Shown here: positions 7,136-14,510 of the stretch, piece after piece
Numbering within the stretch: the stretch's first letter is position 1
Layout: each line of letters opens with the position of its first letter
NCBI GenBank assembly: GCA_934307335.1
Contig: CAKRCL010000026.1
Location: forward strand, 1 to 21,514
Origin: an uncultured Dorea sp.
GTDB taxonomy: Bacteria > Bacillota > Clostridia > Lachnospirales > Lachnospiraceae
Length of the DNA: 21,514 nucleotides
Direction: 5' to 3'
The notes under the pieces: model-generated
Databases searched by the model: none
What the model saw: only the letters and a program-made list of their open reading frames with translations
What the model was told of the DNA's origin: nothing
Made by a program: the position numbers and the translations under genes

Positions 7136-9702
7136 GACAGTTTCACTCCTAAATCAACTTTCCAGTCGTCTTGTAATTCAATATCTGCTTTCCGCATATC
7201 AGCAATGCAGGCACCCCAGGACTCTACATCCGGTCCAGATGGAAAATCACCAGTCAGCACATTAGGAGATCCTGCAATACATTTTTCATTCTTAATATTG
7301 ATCCATACACCTTCATGAATTACGATAACCCCTGGCATAACACGCTCAGAAATGTGTAACTTACGCAGGATACTTCCGCGGGAGTTAAAGATTTCAATAA
7401 CATCCCCTTCTTTGAACCCTTTTTCTCTTGCGTCAATAGAGTTGACTTCCAATTCATAAGAAAATGCTTCACGAAGCCACGTTACCTGGTTAAATACAGT
7501 GTGTGTACCACGAAGATCATGGATGCAGAGAACCTGATAAGGATAATCTCCTTTTATTCCATTTTCAAAATCAGAGAAGGTAGCTTCATAACCTTCTGTA
7601 GGTGGGACATATTTTGCGTATGCATAACCTTCATTCCAACCGGCTTTGTCAACGGCCTTTTTAAGAGCCTGACAGTAAAGTTCGATTTTTCCACTTTCTG
7701 TCTCGATTGGATTGTTGACGGGATCTTTTCTAAGCTTGCGGTTATGGACATATCCAAAGTTGTCGCCAAGCTTACGCTCGACCTGATAGATTCCTTTCTC
7801 TTTCAGTTCCATAATTGGAATGCGTCCCTGTTGGATTGCACCTTTTACGCCGAGCTTGTCTAAATCATCGACTGTGATACTAACAAGATTTTCATAATCT
7901 TTTCCATTATCTTTGACAACGGTAGAACTGGCAATAATGTTGAAGCAGCGTTGCTCATTGGAAATCGGATTTGCCAGTTCAGGGTCGACACCCAGTCTCT
8001 TTGCGATTTCTTCAGCAATCCATGCGTCATCTTTGGCTTCAAAGTATGGTTCAATAACTTTTTCTGTCCAAATCAGTGCCTCACGATTTCCCTGGAGAAC
8101 TTCGCCGTCCTTTTCCCATGGAGTTGTGACTGGTAGAACCACATCTGAGAACTGAGCTTCCGGAGTAAATGTATAATGGTTTGTTACTACGAAATCTACT
8201 TTTCTATGAGCCTGAATACCTTTATTTACATTGTTAGTCTGATTCAGTGTTGCGCTGTGACTGTGATACATAACGTGGATATCAAGTGGTTTTAGACCAT
8301 CTTTGCCATCTCTCCATGTACCAGATAAAATATCTTCCCAGTGGTGGTTTGTACATAGCTTTGGTTTGGAAATCGGATTCTTGATTTCTTCAATGCCATC
8401 TTCACCTTTTTTAACAAGGTTTGGACCACCATTCGTAGAAGATTCCTGGGAGCTACAGGAGAATGCACCACCTTGGATTCCCATATTTCCTGTCATAGCA
8501 CCAAGTGCCATCTGTGCAAGACAGACATGCTGTGCTTTCTCAACACGGGCAGAGTTCCAGCTGAACAGACAGGTCGTTGGTTTGTTGTTGATCAGTTCTT
8601 CAGCCAGTTTGTAAATACGATCAACAGACAGACCACAGATTTTGGAAGCCCACTCCGGAGTCTTTGGCTCATGATCGTAAGTTCCGAGAACATAGTCCAT
8701 ATAGTTCTCTTCTTTGTTTGCACCTTCCGGCATATGATCAGCATCAAATCCAATGGTACAGTTATTTAAGAAATCCCAGTCAATGATAGTGCCACCGGCT
8801 TCTTTATCTCTCTGAATGATAATGTAAGATAAAGCTAGGATCAGAGTTGTGTCTGTTGCCGGACGGATTGGATAATAGTCATCGGCGAGAACAGCAGCAG
8901 ACCTGGAGTACATAGGATCCACGGAAATGATTTTTGCACCGTATTCTTTTGCTCTTCTTAAGTTCAGAAGTGGCATTCCCATGGAAGCCTGAGCCGGATT
9001 ACAGCCCCACAGAATAATCAGCTTAGCATTCAGAAGATCCATACGGTCATTTAGACAGTGACTTTTTTTGCTTGTACCAAGAATTGGCATCATAGCTTTA
9101 TTCCAGCAGCCTTTTGAACGACTTCCACTCTTTTCAACATATCCGCCATAGAGAGCCAGGGTACGTTTCATTTCACCACCGTCAATCAGATAAATGGATT
9201 CATTTCCATAATTTTCTTTTGCTTTCTTTAACTGGTCAGCTACAATATCAAGAGCTTCCTCCCAGGAAATACGTTCCCAGGTATCAATACCACGCATTTC
9301 TTTGCCGGTTGCGCCAGTCGGATCAAAGTGGGTACGTTTCATAGGATATTTGAGACGCTCCTTGCCGATGATCTGCATTTTTTGCGAAAGCCCTCTTACA
9401 CAGGCTCTCTGTTGAGGATAATCATAAGAATCCTCGTGGGAAGCATCTGTTTTCAGACGAACGATCGTATCTCCTTTTACCTGTGCTTTCAGGCAGCATG
9501 TTCCACCACAGTTGTGCCAGCAAGGTGCATTTTTCCAGACTGCTTTTACAGTTTCTTCTTTGTCAGTGGAATATTCGCCGACGACATCAGAAAGTTTGTT
9601 GCCACAACCACCCAGAAGGGAAGCACTGCCGAGTGCAGCAAGTCCTTTCAGGAAACTTCGGCGGCTAAATTTCTTTTTTTCAATGAAATCTTGAATACTC
9701 AT
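7132..9702 (-). CDS. Tat-exported molybdopterin oxidoreductase, DmsA/YnfE-like
   Basis: This 856-aa protein is a DMSO reductase superfamily catalytic subunit, expected to bind a bis-molybdopterin guanine dinucleotide cofactor. The N-terminus has a perfect twin-arginine motif (SRRSFLKG, residues 13-20), then a lipobox-like LLGGC with Cys33, so it is probably exported folded and lipid-anchored outside. C61, C65, C69 and C101 fit the ligands of the FS0 [4Fe-4S] cluster. GGYVEKSGSRS (186-196) aligns in my reading with the DmsA segment that holds the molybdenum-ligating serine, pointing to Ser196. ILWGCNPAQA and VLPVTTPWEKDGEVLQGNRE are typical later blocks, and the C-terminal region looks like a molydopterin dinucleotide-binding domain. 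The true substrate cannot be read from sequence: S- or N-oxides, selenate, arsenate or other acceptors are all possible. The start lies one base after the torD stop. Confidence 0.9.
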   Translation of the reverse strand: MSIQDFIEKKKFSRRSFLKGLAALGSASLLGGCGNKLSDVVGEYSTDKEETVKAVWKNAPCWHNCGGTCCLKAQVKGDTIVRLKTDASHEDSYDYPQQRACVRGLSQKMQIIGKERLKYPMKRTHFDPTGATGKEMRGIDTWERISWEEALDIVADQLKKAKENYGNESIYLIDGGEMKRTLALYGGYVEKSGSRSKGCWNKAMMPILGTSKKSHCLNDRMDLLNAKLIILWGCNPAQASMGMPLLNLRRAKEYGAKIISVDPMYSRSAAVLADDYYPIRPATDTTLILALSYIIIQRDKEAGGTIIDWDFLNNCTIGFDADHMPEGANKEENYMDYVLGTYDHEPKTPEWASKICGLSVDRIYKLAEELINNKPTTCLFSWNSARVEKAQHVCLAQMALGAMTGNMGIQGGAFSCSSQESSTNGGPNLVKKGEDGIEEIKNPISKPKLCTNHHWEDILSGTWRDGKDGLKPLDIHVMYHSHSATLNQTNNVNKGIQAHRKVDFVVTNHYTFTPEAQFSDVVLPVTTPWEKDGEVLQGNREALIWTEKVIEPYFEAKDDAWIAEEIAKRLGVDPELANPISNEQRCFNIIASSTVVKDNGKDYENLVSITVDDLDKLGVKGAIQQGRIPIMELKEKGIYQVERKLGDNFGYVHNRKLRKDPVNNPIETESGKIELYCQALKKAVDKAGWNEGYAYAKYVPPTEGYEATFSDFENGIKGDYPYQVLCIHDLRGTHTVFNQVTWLREAFSYELEVNSIDAREKGFKEGDVIEIFNSRGSILRKLHISERVMPGVIVIHEGVWINIKNEKCIAGSPNVLTGDFPSGPDVESWGACIADMRKADIELQDDWKVDLGVKLS

Positions 9703-9703
9703 T

Positions 9704-10384
9704 TTAGTTTTCTTCCTCTTTCTTTTCCTTTTTTAATAAGTTTTGTAATATTTTTCTATCGAGTTCACCAGCTGCTTTTGCCATGGAAGCAAATAGAAGA
9801 TAATAGATACTTCCGCTTAAGGATAGATTTTTCATAAAATCATCAATCCAGTCAAGCAGATATTTTTTGACGAATTCCAAGTTGTCAGAAAAAACAGCAG
9901 TGTTCTCATTTAATTTATCTGTATCAATGAAATTCAGTTCCTTTTCTGAGAGCCTTTTTAAAAAGTCAAGCTCTATGGAAATGTGATCACCAGGCAGATG
10001 ATTATTGGAAACCTCGTAGCCATAACGGTGGTAGAAAGCTTTCGTCTCATAGTCAGGAGCCTGATACAGTAAATTATCTCGGTTGGTATAGCTGGACTGC
10101 CACGGAGAAGCTTTAATCCCGTACGGATCAAAGAACAGGTCATAATATTCCTGTTTCATTGTTTTTGCAAAATCCGCGGAAGTTGTTTCGGATAAATGTT
10201 TACGGAGTTGTTCATGGAATGTATGAATGTCTGGACGATTTTCTGCCAGTGGAAAATAATCCTCTTTTAACATTTGCCAAAGTACATTACAGAAATCTTC
10301 GCCAGGCTCTTTCATGAAGACCATACTCATAAGGTTATAAAATTCAATCTTTTGTTCCCAAAGTTCTCTTAATTCGTTTTTCAT
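9704..10384 (-). CDS. TorD/DmsD-family molybdoenzyme chaperone
   Basis: TorD-family proteins bind the Tat signal peptide of a molybdoenzyme and hold it for cofactor insertion before export. This 226-aa helical protein carries EYYDLFFDPYGIKASPWQSSY, ETKAFYHRYGYE and LPGDHISIELDFLK, which match the conserved LF.P, ETxxxRxxY and PxDHxxxEL blocks. The start at 10384 is chosen because GGAGAGGAAAA lies immediately upstream. The frame is open further upstream, but that part overlaps tatC and is hydrophobic noise. The gene overlaps the tatC 3' end by 41 bases and is followed after one base by its client. Confidence 0.87.
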   Translation of the reverse strand: MKNELRELWEQKIEFYNLMSMVFMKEPGEDFCNVLWQMLKEDYFPLAENRPDIHTFHEQLRKHLSETTSADFAKTMKQEYYDLFFDPYGIKASPWQSSYTNRDNLLYQAPDYETKAFYHRYGYEVSNNHLPGDHISIELDFLKRLSEKELNFIDTDKLNENTAVFSDNLEFVKKYLLDWIDDFMKNLSLSGSIYYLLFASMAKAAGELDRKILQNLLKKEKKEEEN

Positions 10385-11081
10385 TTTTCCTCTCCAATAC
10401 ATAACAAATAAATAATGAAAGCTCATAGAGCAATAATAAAGGTACAAACAGCATAATCTGAGAAATGACATCTGGTGGCGTGAGTACAGCTGCAAGCACG
10501 AGCATAATAAGAATGATGTATTTTCCGTACTTTTTTATAGTCGAATAACGAATCAGGTTTATACTTGCCAGGAAATAGATAACAGCCGGAACATCAAATA
10601 CAATACCGAATACAGTAGTCATATTTATAATAAAACTCAGATAATTTTCGATGGACAGCATCGGGTCTATTTTGTAGTTAGTAAATTCTGACAAAAACCT
10701 CAGGCACAGTGGGGTTGTGACAAAAAGAGAAAATGATGCGCCGGCAAAAAATAAAATTGTTGCCATAAGGAAAAAAATCAGGCATTTTAAGCGTTCATTT
10801 TTCTTTAATGCAGGGCGAACAAAACGCCAGCACTGGAACATAAAAATCGGAACTGTCAGAAGAAGAGCCGCAAGAAAATCCAGTTTCAGATAGGACATTA
10901 GAAGCTCTTCGGGTTTCGTGTATATAAAATCAATTTTGGTTGCCATATTCAGAATAAAATCGATGAGTTGATCTGTCTTTGTGTAAACATATATAAAAAT
11001 GGCAATGAAAGCAATCAGGGTTTTTATGAGACGCTTACGGATTTCCGTTAAGTGTTCAACTAAAGTGAATTGTGGTAACAT
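10344..11081 (-). CDS. tatC: Twin-arginine translocase subunit TatC
   Basis: TatC is the signal-recognising core of the Tat translocase in the cytoplasmic membrane. The 245-aa protein opens with FTLVEHLTEIRKRL, the conserved N-terminal block before helix 1. It has six predicted hydrophobic segments, including FLAALLLTVPIFMFQCWRFV and the late LVLAAVLTPPDVISQIMLFVP with the typical TPPD turn. The start has a GGGAGAA ribosome binding site. It lies in the operon between the ferredoxin-like gene and torD, and overlaps torD. Its presence with tatA and one Tat substrate suggests a dedicated translocase. Confidence 0.95.
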   Translation of the reverse strand: MLPQFTLVEHLTEIRKRLIKTLIAFIAIFIYVYTKTDQLIDFILNMATKIDFIYTKPEELLMSYLKLDFLAALLLTVPIFMFQCWRFVRPALKKNERLKCLIFFLMATILFFAGASFSLFVTTPLCLRFLSEFTNYKIDPMLSIENYLSFIINMTTVFGIVFDVPAVIYFLASINLIRYSTIKKYGKYIILIMLVLAAVLTPPDVISQIMLFVPLLLLYELSLFICYVLERKNEKRIKRTLGTKD

Positions 11082-11127
11082 AACTTCTCCCTTTTGTATT
11101 ATTCGTTTTCTGAAATATCATTCATAG

Positions 11128-12054
11128 TTATGAGGAAATATTCACGGAAGTGGATTCAAAATCTTTTAAAGCCAAATCTTTTAAAGTCACTGCTTTGTCA
11201 TAGCAGACTTCACTGCAAAGACCGCAATTGCTACATCGGGAAGGGTTTAAAGAAACAGAAATTCCTTCGCGTGTCAATGCTTTTGAAGGACAGAGCCGGA
11301 TACAGGCTTCGCAGCCAGAACATTTTTTTGATATATGAGGAAACTTTAAATCTAAAATGCCGTATAGCGTCGGCTGTTTTTTTAATAAGCTTCGGTATGT
11401 CTGATAGAAATGTATCTGTGGATCATTCATTTCTGAGTTGATGGTTTCTAAAGTTTTGCGAACATTTATGAAAGACATGAGAAAAGCTCTTTTGTCATCA
11501 TCATATTCACTGTCCAAAGTGTCCGGAAGGTCAGCTTTTCTTTGGCTTTTGTAAAAATTGCTTTTTGCAAGCTGAGTTTGAAGCAATTCTTTTCTTTTAT
11601 TGAAATCATCGAAGCCGGAAACCAGTTCACAATGTTTGCATTTTGAATGGTCGAACTGCTCTAATATAGCAGGTTTTTTTAAAAGCAAATATAAAATAGT
11701 TTCATCAGGAAGACTGCCAATACAAAACTGATTAAAATATGCAGAACTTTTCTTGTTCTGTTTTTGGCAGCCAAGCACAAAGTGATCATTTGTATCTGTT
11801 TCGTGAATGATATAGTCCAATGCCTGCAACTTCATTTTGATTGCCTGTGTTGGACAGGCCTGACTGCAGATACCGCAGCCAATACAGTGATCGTCAATGT
11901 TGATATGTTTTGTAATACGGATACAGGACAAAGGACAGGCACGGACACATTTGTCACAAGAATCCTTTGGCGAGATCAGTTTTGTACAGCGTGTTTCGTC
12001 AACGGTATAGTCACGAATATCCTGAAGAACGGTTTGCAAAATGTTCAGCAGCAT
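11128..12054 (-). CDS. Multi-cluster ferredoxin-like protein of the molybdoenzyme operon
   Basis: This 308-aa protein has paired 4Fe-4S motifs at both ends. The N-terminal pair is C23-x9-C33-x2-C36-x3-C40P and C57-x2-C60-x2-C63-x3-C67P. The C-terminal pair is CSGCEACIRLCPS and CSNCGLCSEVCYD. Between them is a region of about 150 residues with a lone CKHCE. There is no signal peptide or membrane helix, so it should be cytoplasmic. It is the first gene of the operon and directly downstream of the GTGAC box. It may carry electrons to the reductase or help mature its clusters, as NapF-like proteins are thought to do. The architecture does not match a named family that I can identify with certainty. 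Confidence 0.75.
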   Translation of the reverse strand: MLLNILQTVLQDIRDYTVDETRCTKLISPKDSCDKCVRACPLSCIRITKHINIDDHCIGCGICSQACPTQAIKMKLQALDYIIHETDTNDHFVLGCQKQNKKSSAYFNQFCIGSLPDETILYLLLKKPAILEQFDHSKCKHCELVSGFDDFNKRKELLQTQLAKSNFYKSQRKADLPDTLDSEYDDDKRAFLMSFINVRKTLETINSEMNDPQIHFYQTYRSLLKKQPTLYGILDLKFPHISKKCSGCEACIRLCPSKALTREGISVSLNPSRCSNCGLCSEVCYDKAVTLKDLALKDFESTSVNISS

Positions 12055-12092
12055 AATTGAATTCCCCTAATTCCTATAACATTTATACGTTC

Positions 12093-12133
12093 ATAATAAA
12101 GGAACAGAAAAATGAAGAAAGTGACAAAGTCAC
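12093..12133 (-). promoter_or_regulatory. Crp-type box 1 and -10 element of the molybdoenzyme/Tat operon
   Basis: GTGAC-AAA-GTCAC (12121-12133) is a perfect 5-3-5 palindrome centred at 12127. On the minus strand a TATTAT -10 starts at 12098, 29 bases from the centre, so the box sits near -41 relative to the predicted transcript start. The sequence at the -35 position (CTTTCT) is poor, as expected for an activator-dependent promoter. Boxes 2 and 3 share sequence and spacing. Confidence 0.8.
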
Positions 12134-12302
12134 ATATTACATGAAAATTCATATAGAAAAATCACATGAATACCCTGATTTATTTATAGATAATATAAAT
12201 AAAGACATGTGAAAATTCAATTGGTACTGTTCGGAAATGAGTTGTACAATAGATTCTGAAAAAGAATATAGAAGATGGAATTACAAAATGGGAGGAAAGC
12301 AA

Positions 12303-13394
12303 ATGGAAGGCAAATGGAAAGTTGCTTTTTTATGTAAGAACAATACTTGTCGGAGTCAGATTGCTGAAGCATTAGCTAAGAGACTGGCATCGGATGTTAT
12401 GGATGTTTATTCGGCAGGAGTAGAGCTTGGAAAAGAAATGCATGACTGTGCAGTCCGAATGTTGAAAGAGACACATGGAATCGATCTGGTGGAAGAAGGC
12501 TATCATACAAAGCTGATTTCTGACATTCCGGACGTAGATATTATTATATATATGGGGTGTAACGTAGAGTGTGTGTCTATGCCATGCCAGATTGAATTGG
12601 ACTGGGGACTTTTGGATCCGTGTGGCGGAACAGATGAAAACTTTAAAAAGACAATTAAGATAATTGAAAATAATATATTAAGCCTGCGCGACGATATTAT
12701 CAGCGGACGGATCAATCAGTGGAAAAAAGAGAACCTTACCGTTGACTTTGCACCGGCATTCCCGTTCTGGAATGAGTTGACAAAGGATCAGCAGGAACGT
12801 ATCGATAGAGGCTGGCGTATTGAGCTCTTTGACAAAGGAAGACAGGTTTATGATACGACACAGGGATGCAAGGGTGTCATGCTCGTGAGAAAAGGAAGTC
12901 TTCGTATTTACATGGTATCAGAAGAGGGGCGTGAAGTGACATTGTACCGGCTGTTCCCGGGAGACGTCTGTGTATTATCGGCAGCGTGTCTTATGGAAGA
13001 ACTGGATTTTGATATTTTGATTGAAGCGCCGGAAGACTCAGAAGTTGTAACGATTCCAGCAGCAGATCTTCAGCCAATCATGAAAGAAAACGCACTGATG
13101 GAGACTTATTTGTATAAGAAGACAGCCGAGAGATTTTCTAATGTAATGTGGACAATCCAGCAGATTCTCTTTAAGAAGATCGACCAGAGAATTGCAAGAT
13201 ATTTGTGGGATGTGATGTCGAGAAATAGCACTACGAAAATAACGGCAACTCATGATGAGATTGCAAGAGATATTGGAAGTGCAAGAGAAGTTGTCACAAA
13301 GACAATGAAACATATGGCAGGTGATGGCTTGATTAAGAGCGGTCACGGAAAAGTAGAGATTCTTGATAAAGATGGATTATATGCATTACTATAA
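12303..13394 (+). CDS. ArsC (low-MW phosphatase-like) domain fused to a Crp/Fnr regulator
   Basis: This 363-aa protein has two domains. Residues about 5-145 are of the arsenate reductase / low-molecular-weight tyrosine phosphatase fold: P-loop C11KNNTCR17S (C-x5-R), a relay-like cluster C86, C90, C95, and the D105-P106 catalytic pair. Residues about 155-280 are a Crp/Fnr sensor barrel (FDKGRQVYDTTQGC; FPGDVCVLSAACLM), then a long dimer helix. The winged helix-turn-helix (about 305-360) has a recognition helix GSAREVVTK, with R328, E329 and K333 matching the CRP pattern that reads GTGA. The start at 12303 follows GGGAGGAAAGCAA; an ATG 66 bases upstream has no such site. The fusion suggests that the ArsC active site or its cysteine redox state controls DNA binding (inference). 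It lies between boxes 1 and 2, which it probably binds. Confidence 0.88.
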   Translation: MEGKWKVAFLCKNNTCRSQIAEALAKRLASDVMDVYSAGVELGKEMHDCAVRMLKETHGIDLVEEGYHTKLISDIPDVDIIIYMGCNVECVSMPCQIELDWGLLDPCGGTDENFKKTIKIIENNILSLRDDIISGRINQWKKENLTVDFAPAFPFWNELTKDQQERIDRGWRIELFDKGRQVYDTTQGCKGVMLVRKGSLRIYMVSEEGREVTLYRLFPGDVCVLSAACLMEELDFDILIEAPEDSEVVTIPAADLQPIMKENALMETYLYKKTAERFSNVMWTIQQILFKKIDQRIARYLWDVMSRNSTTKITATHDEIARDIGSAREVVTKTMKHMAGDGLIKSGHGKVEILDKDGLYALL

Positions 13395-13426
13395 CAGATA
13401 AAGAAAAAGTGGTAGGGCAGAGGAAT

Positions 13427-13469
13427 ATGTGACTTTATCACTTTTTTTATTCAAAAGAAAAGATATAAT
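13427..13469 (+). promoter_or_regulatory. Crp-type box 2 and -10 element of the ABC importer operon
   Basis: ATGTGACTTTATCACTT contains GTGACTTTATCAC (13429-13441, centre 13435). A perfect TATAAT starts at 13464, exactly 29 bases from the centre. The -35 position is CTTTTT, so activation is probably needed. The box is followed by a T-run and ATTCAA, as in box 3. Confidence 0.82.
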
Positions 13470-13547
13470 CAACACATTATATGTTACGTTGGCTGTGGCT
13501 GTATAGAGGCATTTTTCAGCGTAAATCAGAAGAAAGGAAAAAATACA

Positions 13548-14492
13548 ATGAAGAAGAAATTAATATCAATGTTATTATGTGTGACTATGACAGTGACACT
13601 CGCGCTGGCTGGCTGTGGGAGCAAAAGTGCGGATTCCGAAAAAGACGACAAAGAAGACCTGCCCAAATTTAGAATTGGAGCAATTCCGGATCAGGATACT
13701 GCTGAGCTTCAGAAAGGAAATGATGCAGTAGCCGCATATTTAAGTGATTATCTTGGATTTGATGTAGAATTTGTACCAACAGTGGATTATGCATCTCTTG
13801 TAGAAGGGTTTCAAAGAGGTGATATTCAGCTTGCATGGTTCGGAGGACTTACTTATGTGCAGACAAGAAATATTGTTTCAGACTGCACACCACTGATTCA
13901 GAGACCAGTTGACCAGTCATTTCAGTCTGTGTTTATCAAGAACACTGAGCTTGCAGGAAATGTAAATTCCATCTCAGATCTGAAAGGCAGAACATTTACA
14001 TTTGGCTCAGAAAGTTCTACTTCCGGACATCTGATGCCGAGATATTTTATGGAGCAAGAAGGCCTGAATGTCAACAGAGATATTAAGGGTGGTCCGAATT
14101 ATTCGGGGTCACATGATACAACGATTCAACTGGTACAGTCCGGAAGCTTTGAGACAGGTGCTTTGAATATCACAGTGTGGAACAAAGCAATTAAAGAAGG
14201 AACTGTAGATACAAGTAAAGTAGAAGTATTCTATACGACACCAGAGTACTATGATTATGTCTGGACAGCAAATGTAGATGAGTATCTGGACGATATTTAT
14301 GGCGAAGGAACAAAAGACAAGATTGCAGAGGCATTTATGAAGATGAATGAGGATTATGCTTCTGATGAAAATGCAAAGACTGCTCTCGATTTTTATCAGA
14401 CAGACAAATGGATTAATGCAGCAGAGCCAAGCGCATATGATAACCTGGAATCTGTTGCAAAGAAATTAAATCTTCTGGAAGTAACGAACTAA
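13548..14492 (+). CDS. PhnD-type substrate-binding lipoprotein of an oxyanion ABC importer
   Basis: This 314-aa lipoprotein (lipobox LAGC, Cys23) is the extracellular binding subunit of the importer encoded downstream. After a charged linker, the mature domain begins FRIGAIPDQDTAELQKG and contains DYASLVEGFQRGDIQLAWFGGLTYVQ, then TPLIQRPVDQSFQSVFI and the SGHLMPRYF block. This is the phosphate/phosphite/phosphonate-binding (PhnD) family. From memory it most resembles the subgroup annotated as putative selenate-binding (TIGR04553), but I could not test this. PhnD-type relatives also include AioX, an arsenite sensor. The ligand is therefore probably a small oxyanion of unknown identity. The ribosome binding site is AGAAAGGAAA. 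It is the first gene of the operon, with box 2 upstream. Confidence 0.88.
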   Translation: MKKKLISMLLCVTMTVTLALAGCGSKSADSEKDDKEDLPKFRIGAIPDQDTAELQKGNDAVAAYLSDYLGFDVEFVPTVDYASLVEGFQRGDIQLAWFGGLTYVQTRNIVSDCTPLIQRPVDQSFQSVFIKNTELAGNVNSISDLKGRTFTFGSESSTSGHLMPRYFMEQEGLNVNRDIKGGPNYSGSHDTTIQLVQSGSFETGALNITVWNKAIKEGTVDTSKVEVFYTTPEYYDYVWTANVDEYLDDIYGEGTKDKIAEAFMKMNEDYASDENAKTALDFYQTDKWINAAEPSAYDNLESVAKKLNLLEVTN

Positions 14493-14510
14493 GGAGAAAA
14501 TAAACTTAAC

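Noticed and set aside
10385..10495. N-terminal extension of the TorD-like chaperone
   Set aside because: It lies inside tatC in another frame, has no ribosome binding site, and the family block begins after the ATG at 10384, which has GGAGAGGAAAA before it.
12139..12216. Half-sites ATCACATG and ATGTGAAA near the regulator's own promoter region
   Set aside because: Each matches only one arm of the box, with no partner at the right distance. Autoregulation is possible but not supported.
12237..12302. 22-residue extension of the ArsC-Crp regulator
   Set aside because: There is no ribosome binding site before the ATG at 12237, whereas GGGAGGAAAGCAA precedes 12303 and the ArsC fold begins right there.
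12303..12750. A classical arsenic resistance locus
   Set aside because: The ArsC domain is part of a regulator, and no arsR, arsB, acr3 or arsA gene is present in the window.
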